From the NCBI GenBank assembly GCA_026394775.1, contig JAPLZY010000017.1:1-33975 (forward strand): a stretch of 33,975 nt of DNA, given 5' to 3'. The first letter of the stretch is position 1. Each line of letters starts with the position of its first letter. Below, in pieces: positions 30,485-33,975 of the stretch. Under the pieces are notes generated by a model. It did no database searches and was not told the origin of the DNA. It saw only the letters and a program-made list of their open reading frames with translations. Origin of the DNA: Candidatus Zambryskiibacteriota bacterium (GTDB lineage: Bacteria > Patescibacteriota > Minisyncoccia > Phycocordibacterales > DATDWN01). The position numbers were made by a program, and so were the translations under genes.

Positions 30485-31459
30485 ATGAATATCTCATCAC
30501 CGAAAAGAGTAGCAGTGCTTCGCGGAGGACCTTCGCACGAATACGACGTATCGTTGCGAACAGGAGGTGAAGTGCTCAAACATTTACCAGAAGGGTATGT
30601 GGGACTAGATGTGTTAATCGATAAAGCAGGAGTCTGGCACATTCACGGACTTCCTAAATCTCCTGAAAAAATATTGGCACATGCAGATGTAGTGTTTAAT
30701 GCACTTCACGGACACTTTGGAGAAGACGGTAAAGTGCATCATATACTCGAAATGCACGGCATGCCACATACAGGCTCTCCGGTGTTACCTTCAGCACTCG
30801 GTATGAACAAATCATTGGCTAAAAATATTTTTGCAAAATACGGTATCCGAACACCACACTTTGAAACTCTTCATAAAGACGACATGACAAATGCTCGGGT
30901 GAGAGAAATATTTACGACACTGCCACACCCCGCTATCGTAAAGCCAGTCAGTGGAGGTTCATCTCTTGGAGTAAAGCTTGTGACGACCATTCCTGAGCTC
31001 GTAGACGCACTTGAAGAAGCGTTTGCATATGGAGAAAAGGTGGTGGTAGAAGAATATATTTCTGGCAGGGAAGCGACCTGTGGGGTGATAGCAGGATATA
31101 GAGACGAGAGTTTGTATTCACTCCCTGTGTTTGAAGTGAAAAAACCTCTCGGGGATTTGGTGCATACATTTGATCATAAAATAAACAACGAAGCAGAGTT
31201 TAGTCACCAGAGTCTCACACCTCTTGAAAAAGCAGAAGCAAAACGCACTGCACTTTTGGCTCACAAAGCTCTTGGTCTTTCACACTATTCAAGAGCTGAT
31301 ATGATAGTTCATCCAAAGCGCGGAGTGTACTTACTTGAAGTCAACAGTCAGCCAAGTCTTGCACTAGGGTCTGCATTTACCTACGGACTCGAACAAGTCG
31401 GTAGTTCACTTTCACACTTTTTGGATCATGTGCTTGTGCGGGCGATGAAGAGGGTTTAA
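30485..31459 (+). CDS. ddl: D-alanine--D-alanine ligase
   Basis: Ddl joins two D-alanines with ATP for peptidoglycan precursors. The 324-aa ATP-grasp protein has VLRGGPSHEYDVSL, NALHGHFGEDG, the glycine-rich KPVSGGSSLGVKLV, VVEEYISGREATCGVI and LLEVNSQPSLALGSAF. The last replaces the usual EVNTLPG(M/F)T; the Mg-binding Asn is kept but the Gly after Pro is Ser, and HE at residues 17-18 fits the HEVS motif written as HEYDVS. The changes raise some doubt about D-Ala specificity over related ligases, but Ddl is the best fit. A sugar dehydrogenase gene follows. Confidence 0.88.
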   Translation: MNISSPKRVAVLRGGPSHEYDVSLRTGGEVLKHLPEGYVGLDVLIDKAGVWHIHGLPKSPEKILAHADVVFNALHGHFGEDGKVHHILEMHGMPHTGSPVLPSALGMNKSLAKNIFAKYGIRTPHFETLHKDDMTNARVREIFTTLPHPAIVKPVSGGSSLGVKLVTTIPELVDALEEAFAYGEKVVVEEYISGREATCGVIAGYRDESLYSLPVFEVKKPLGDLVHTFDHKINNEAEFSHQSLTPLEKAEAKRTALLAHKALGLSHYSRADMIVHPKRGVYLLEVNSQPSLALGSAFTYGLEQVGSSLSHFLDHVLVRAMKRV

Positions 31460-31472
31460 ATTGTGTAGTCCA

Positions 31473-31478
31473 TATTAT
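31473..31478 (+). promoter_or_regulatory. -10 box of the sugar dehydrogenase gene
   Basis: TATTAT, 6 nt before ATG 31485; leaderless arrangement. Confidence 0.4.
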
Positions 31479-31484
31479 TGCGCT

Positions 31485-32600
31485 ATGAAAAAAATCATCA
31501 TCCTTGTAGTAATCTTACTCATACTTGGCTCCGTGAGTGCGCCTTATATGTATCGTGCAGTGTTCAAACCAACCTCGTCTACCATCCCCGTCGTCATACT
31601 CCCTGACCGAGCGGAGATTAAAATCTTGGCTGGCAATCTGCAGGTTCCGTGGGACATCGCAATACTTCCCGACGGCAATCTACTCGCAACCGAGCGACCG
31701 GGAGATTTGGTACTTGTTAGTCACGAGAGAGGAGTGATTGGGCGAACTACAGTGCCGGACGTATCAACTGCTGGAGAAGGAGGGCTTATGGGTATCGCGC
31801 TTCACCCAAACTTTGAGACTAACAATTTTATTTATCTCTATCGCACAACTATGTCAGAAGGTCGTCGGATCAATCAGATTGTTCGCTTTTCATATTCTAT
31901 AGCAAAGCATACTCTCAGTGACGCAAAGGTTATATTAGATAACATCCCTGGTGCCACCTACCACGACGGCGGAGCAATTTCTTTTGGACCAGATGGATAC
32001 CTCTATGTCACCACAGGCGACGCTGGTACACCCGCACTCGCTCGCGACACGAGTTCTTTGGCCGGTAAGACACTTCGTATGACTGATGATGGTTCTCCAG
32101 CGCCTCGCAATCTTTTTGGTAATATAATTTATTCATTTGGTCATCGCAATGCTCAGGGCTTGGCTTGGGATACACAAGGTCGTCTCTGGCAAACGGAGCA
32201 TGGTCGCTCAGGTGTGAGGAGTGGTCTCGATGAACTTAATCTGATTCGGATTGGTGGCGACTATGGTTGGCCAGAGTCTCAAGGTGACACGGTGCTTACG
32301 GGGACAATCGGCCCAATGCTTCACTCTGGTGAATCTGATACCTGGGCACCAGGTAGCATAACAGCTGACGGCGACACATTATATTTCACTGGCCTTCGAG
32401 GTCAAAAGTTGTACCGTGTGACAGGACTAGAGACCAATCCAGCTATCGAAGCTTTGTTGGTTGAAGAATATGGCCGACTGAGAGCTGCGAGGATTTTTAA
32501 TAACACTCTTTACCTCACCACGAGCAATACTGATGGACGCGGAAAGGCAGGTTCAAATGATGATCAATTGATTGCAATTCCGCTTGAGTTAATGCGTTAA
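31485..32600 (+). CDS. PQQ-dependent aldose (glucose/sorbosone) dehydrogenase-like protein
   Basis: The 371-aa protein has an N-terminal signal or anchor helix (IIILVVILLILGSVSAPYMY) and the six-bladed propeller of the soluble GSDH family. Motifs include VPWDIAILPDGNLLATERPG, GEGGLMGIALHPNF, HDGGAISFGPDGYLYVTTGD, SFGHRNAQGLAWD, TEHGRSG and GGDYGWPE. The family oxidises aldose sugars outside the membrane with pyrroloquinoline quinone and calcium. No PQQ biosynthesis genes are in the window, so the cofactor would be scavenged if used. The track begins at TTG 31461, two bases after ddl; ATG 31485 gives a proper signal peptide. Confidence 0.88.
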   Translation: MKKIIILVVILLILGSVSAPYMYRAVFKPTSSTIPVVILPDRAEIKILAGNLQVPWDIAILPDGNLLATERPGDLVLVSHERGVIGRTTVPDVSTAGEGGLMGIALHPNFETNNFIYLYRTTMSEGRRINQIVRFSYSIAKHTLSDAKVILDNIPGATYHDGGAISFGPDGYLYVTTGDAGTPALARDTSSLAGKTLRMTDDGSPAPRNLFGNIIYSFGHRNAQGLAWDTQGRLWQTEHGRSGVRSGLDELNLIRIGGDYGWPESQGDTVLTGTIGPMLHSGESDTWAPGSITADGDTLYFTGLRGQKLYRVTGLETNPAIEALLVEEYGRLRAARIFNNTLYLTTSNTDGRGKAGSNDDQLIAIPLELMR

Positions 32601-32726
32601 TTAACGAGTGCTCATTTTGCAATGATTAGACTATAGTGATGATTTTTCAATTTTTTGTGAAAACGGTGGCTGAACATTTTAACTCCAAGCGTCTATATTT
32701 TAATATATAGTAAGGGATATCATTAT
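32601..32726 (+). other. Intergenic region, no gene seen
   Basis: This is AT-rich DNA with TATAGT near 32706 inside a short palindrome (CTATAT...ATATAG). A six-codon ORF (ATG 32725, MKKTLK) begins at its end and lies inside the 5' arm of the following terminator. I see nothing else here. Confidence 0.5.
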
Positions 32727-32770
32727 GAAAAAGACCCTTAAGTAGATACGTCTACATCAAGGGCTTTTTC
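32727..32770. terminator. Bidirectional terminator with embedded six-codon ORF
   Basis: GAAAAAG.CCCTT..GTAGA pairs with TCTAC...AAGGG.CTTTTTC around TACG. A T-run lies on each strand. It probably ends the minus-strand coiled-coil gene and the + transcript. Confidence 0.75.
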
Positions 32771-32827
32771 TTTATATTTGTTTTGAGAACTTGTGATTGT
32801 GATTATTGAAAAACGTGATCTCAATAC

Positions 32828-33187
32828 TTATTGAGGGATGCCGTCAAAACTTTGTAGCAGTAACAGCCTTCTTTCCTTATTCTCCCTATTCATTTGCATT
32901 AAGTACTCTTTTCTTCTATGTAAATCTTCTCTTTCAGAAGCAATACCATCTTCCAACTTTTTCTTTGTTTCAAGCATGCTATTTCGAATAGACTCGAGTT
33001 CCACTTTTTGTTCATTTTGAGCAGATATCGCAATTAATACTTCAATACCAGCAATATCTTTATTTATCATCTCTAGTAATTCTCCTGAATTATTTAATTC
33101 ATCTTCTAACTCTTGCAATAATTCTGATATTGTTCTCTCAATTTCTAGAAGTTGCTCCTCAGTAGTTATATTTGGTGCTTTTTCCAT
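32828..33187 (-). CDS. Coiled-coil protein of unknown function
   Basis: From ATG 33187 the frame gives 119 residues, almost wholly helical with heptad-like spacing (EEQLLEIERTISELLQELEDELN ... MLETKKKLEDGIASEREDLHRRKEYLM). There is no TM segment. The track's longer form (start 33250) adds a Tyr/Lys-rich stretch encoded by very AT-rich promoter-like DNA (TATAAT present on the minus strand), so it is rejected. The function is not recognised; the Glu/Lys content resembles small structural or phage-type helical proteins. Confidence 0.55.
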   Translation of the reverse strand: MEKAPNITTEEQLLEIERTISELLQELEDELNNSGELLEMINKDIAGIEVLIAISAQNEQKVELESIRNSMLETKKKLEDGIASEREDLHRRKEYLMQMNRENKERRLLLLQSFDGIPQ

Positions 33188-33278
33188 TATTTTTTTTAAA
33201 TAATAATATTTATTATAGTAACATAAGAATGAAAAAGTCAGGTCAGACACCTTTAAATTCTACAGTACATTAAACCTC

Positions 33279-33310
33279 GGAATTTATGATGTCGCCACAT
33301 CATAAATTCC
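33279..33310. repeat. Perfect 14-bp hairpin
   Basis: GGAATTTATGATGT / ACATCATAAATTCC with a 4-nt loop (CGCC). There is no T-run. It is the first of a series of hairpins leading to the tRNA gene. Confidence 0.6.
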
Positions 33311-33317
33311 TGATCAG

Positions 33318-33361
33318 CAGTTTGTCGACAAGCCCTGCTGGGCTCGTAAACCGACAAACTG
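33318..33361. repeat. Nested hairpin CAGTTTGTCG / CGACAAACTG
   Basis: A 10-bp outer stem encloses AGCCC-TGCT-GGGCT. The inner AGCCCTGCTGGGCT is identical to the inner hairpin core at 16539-16552 in the msrA-msrB element. Confidence 0.55.
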
Positions 33362-33402
33362 TTCGAGTCCTGGCGCAAAGCTCTGCTTTGCTTAGGGTCC
33401 AC
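33361..33402 (+). pseudogene. Inverted partial copy of the tRNA-Ala 3' half
   Basis: GTTCGAGTCCTG and AGGGTCCAC reproduce the T-arm and acceptor 3' strand of the adjacent tRNA-Ala on the opposite strand. The two parts are split here by about 21 nt forming the hairpin GCAAAG-CTCTG-CTTTGC. It is mirrored by 33433-33454 in the real gene. Confidence 0.6.
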
Positions 33403-33431
33403 GAAAAAATCCGCTTTCGCGGACTTTTTTC
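33403..33431 (-). terminator. Terminator of tRNA-Ala
   Basis: On the minus strand GAAAAAAGTCCGC-GAAA-GCGGATTTTTTC: a 5-bp GC stem with a GNRA loop, extended by A/T pairing, with six T. It lies 2 nt after the tRNA. Confidence 0.85.
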
Positions 33432-33433
33432 TG

Positions 33434-33506
33434 TGGACCCTACAGGACTCGAACCTGCCACCCCATCATTGCAAATGATGTGCTCTACCAGATGAGCTAA
33501 GGGCCC
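33434..33506 (-). tRNA. tRNA-Ala (anticodon UGC)
   Basis: A 73-nt cloverleaf: acceptor GGGCCCT/AGGGTCC (one G-U), D-arm GCTC-ATCTGGTA-GAGC, anticodon arm CATCA-TTTGCAA-TGATG with anticodon TGC, T-arm GCAGG-TTCGAGT-CCTGT, discriminator A. The 3' CCA is not encoded (the sequence continues CAGAAAA), so it must be added by a nucleotidyltransferase. Confidence 0.95.
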
Positions 33507-33599
33507 AATATACTTTATTTTCTTACAAACAGTCTTACGTTGCAAGTGATGGCCACAGATATTTTTCTGATGAAAAATTCCGCGACCCCATCTCGGCTC

Positions 33600-33664
33600 G
33601 TCAGCCTCCGATCTTGCGAAGTGATAACATCACTCCTCACCCTACCAGATGAGCTAAGAGCCCC
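33600..33664 (-). pseudogene. Degenerate tRNA-Ala-like remnant
   Basis: On the minus strand GGGGCTCTTAGCTCATCTGG repeats the acceptor and D-arm of the neighbouring tRNA (17 identical nt, CTTAGCTCATCTGGTAG). It is followed about 20 nt later by an anticodon-loop-like TTCGCAA. No anticodon stem or T-loop can be drawn, so it is not a working tRNA. Confidence 0.55.
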
Positions 33665-33667
33665 TAA

Positions 33668-33708
33668 AACTTTGCGGAGCAAAGTTCGGTCGACCTGCTG
33701 CTGCAGGT
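33668..33708. repeat. Two adjacent hairpins next to the tRNA remnant
   Basis: AACTTTGC-GGA-GCAAAGTT and ACCTGC-TGCT-GCAGGT. These resemble, in inverted order, the GCAAAG/CTTTGC and TGCT-loop hairpins at 33318-33390. Confidence 0.5.
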
Positions 33709-33842
33709 TTAGCCAAAACTAAACTACTCGTGTATACATACTACCAAAACTGCTTTAAAAATCAACCTTTAAAACTCTAGCTCAACTAGTTGACATTGTT
33801 CCTATTCGATTATATATTAAAAATGGAGGTGGTCACCTCTAG
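33709..33842. other. Non-coding flank, probable end of an IS element
   Basis: It contains the palindrome CAACTAGTTG and, just after the transposase stop on the minus strand, GAGGTG-GT-CACCTC. The right-hand inverted repeat of the IS probably lies here but cannot be fixed without its other end. Confidence 0.4.
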
Positions 33843-33975
33843 TTACCCCTCAAGTAGGACAGATTGAATATTTACATAATAACTCATTGGAGTTCTAAAC
33901 CCAAGCACTTCTCTCGGTCGGTCATTGAGAAAGGAAAGTATTTCCTGCATTTCTTCCTCACTGACGGTACTAATA
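33843..33975 (-). mobile_element. C-terminus of an IS30-family transposase (cut by window edge)
   Basis: The last 44 codons on the minus strand read SEEEMQEILSFLNDRPREVLGFRTPM... and end in SVLLEG-stop. The LNDRPREVLGFRTP stretch is typical of the end of the DDE catalytic domain in IS30 transposases. The start lies outside the window. Confidence 0.85.

Noticed and set aside
33540-33722. 60-aa ORF across the tRNA remnant
   Set aside because: It overlaps the tRNA-derived sequence and hairpins, with no protein-like pattern or ribosome binding site.
1-33975. CRISPR arrays, prophage structural genes, rRNA genes
   Set aside because: No regularly spaced direct repeats, capsid/portal/terminase-like ORFs or rRNA sequence were found on either strand.

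Overview
The window looks like a chromosomal segment from a member of the Candidate Phyla Radiation (Patescibacteria), most likely Parcubacteria. This is an inference from gene style, not from a marker gene. The supporting signs are AT-rich DNA, short genes packed end to end, many small membrane proteins of unknown function, a UvrC without its C-terminal domains, a compact UvrA, and many genes whose ATG lies only 6-8 nt after a -10 box with no ribosome binding site. No amino-acid or nucleotide biosynthesis genes are visible. TGA is used as a stop (for example at 13434, 25750 and 30213), so the genetic code is standard.

Layout. 1-3800: a truncated unknown ORF, a beta-lactamase-like serine hydrolase, a Nudix hydrolase, a small aquaporin-like channel, a DUF4105 protein and a phosphoglycerate mutase. 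3800-10200: a run of membrane proteins (unknown 4-5 TM protein, YibE/F, unknown 5-6 TM protein, HEAGH protein on the minus strand, tiny 1-2 TM protein, DUF2339 protein, secreted thrombospondin-type-3 protein) plus a 20-residue basic ORF with its own promoter and terminator. 10200-15050: an ABC-F ATPase, a Gmad2-domain protein, a staphylococcal-nuclease-like protein, an unknown protein, and a DEAD-box helicase behind a roughly 285-nt structured leader. 15200-18650: a DUF3298 protein with msrA, msrB, then xseA-xseB. 18640-20640 (minus strand): a 57-residue double-CxxC protein, a LOG-like/pterin dehydratase fusion and an RluF-like pseudouridine synthase. 20800-22500: membrane-anchored FKBP and tgt. 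22500-30220: two candidate small structured transcripts, uvrB, an unknown TTG-start gene, uvrA, a divergent ribbon-helix-helix gene and uvrC, so the whole UvrABC excision set lies within about 7 kb. 30210-32600: a candidate small RNA, ddl and a PQQ-type sugar dehydrogenase. 32600-33975: a coiled-coil protein, a tRNA-Ala(UGC) embedded in inverted and degenerate partial tRNA copies and strong hairpins, and the C-terminus of an IS30-type transposase at the edge.

The genes fall into three functional themes: DNA repair and nucleases (uvrABC, xseAB, nuclease-like), oxidative and envelope maintenance (msrA, msrB, FKBP, serine hydrolase, ddl) and RNA metabolism (helicase, ABC-F, pseudouridine synthase, tgt, tRNA).

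The most unusual content is non-coding. A 92-nt hairpin-forming element occurs twice in inverted orientation (13691-13782 and 20695-20786; 80 of 92 positions identical). A promoter-to-terminator unit at 30210-30403 encodes a candidate C-rich-loop small RNA. A 161-nt branched inverted repeat separates msrA from msrB. A GC-rich structured transcript precedes uvrB. About a dozen promoters are placed for leaderless mRNAs.
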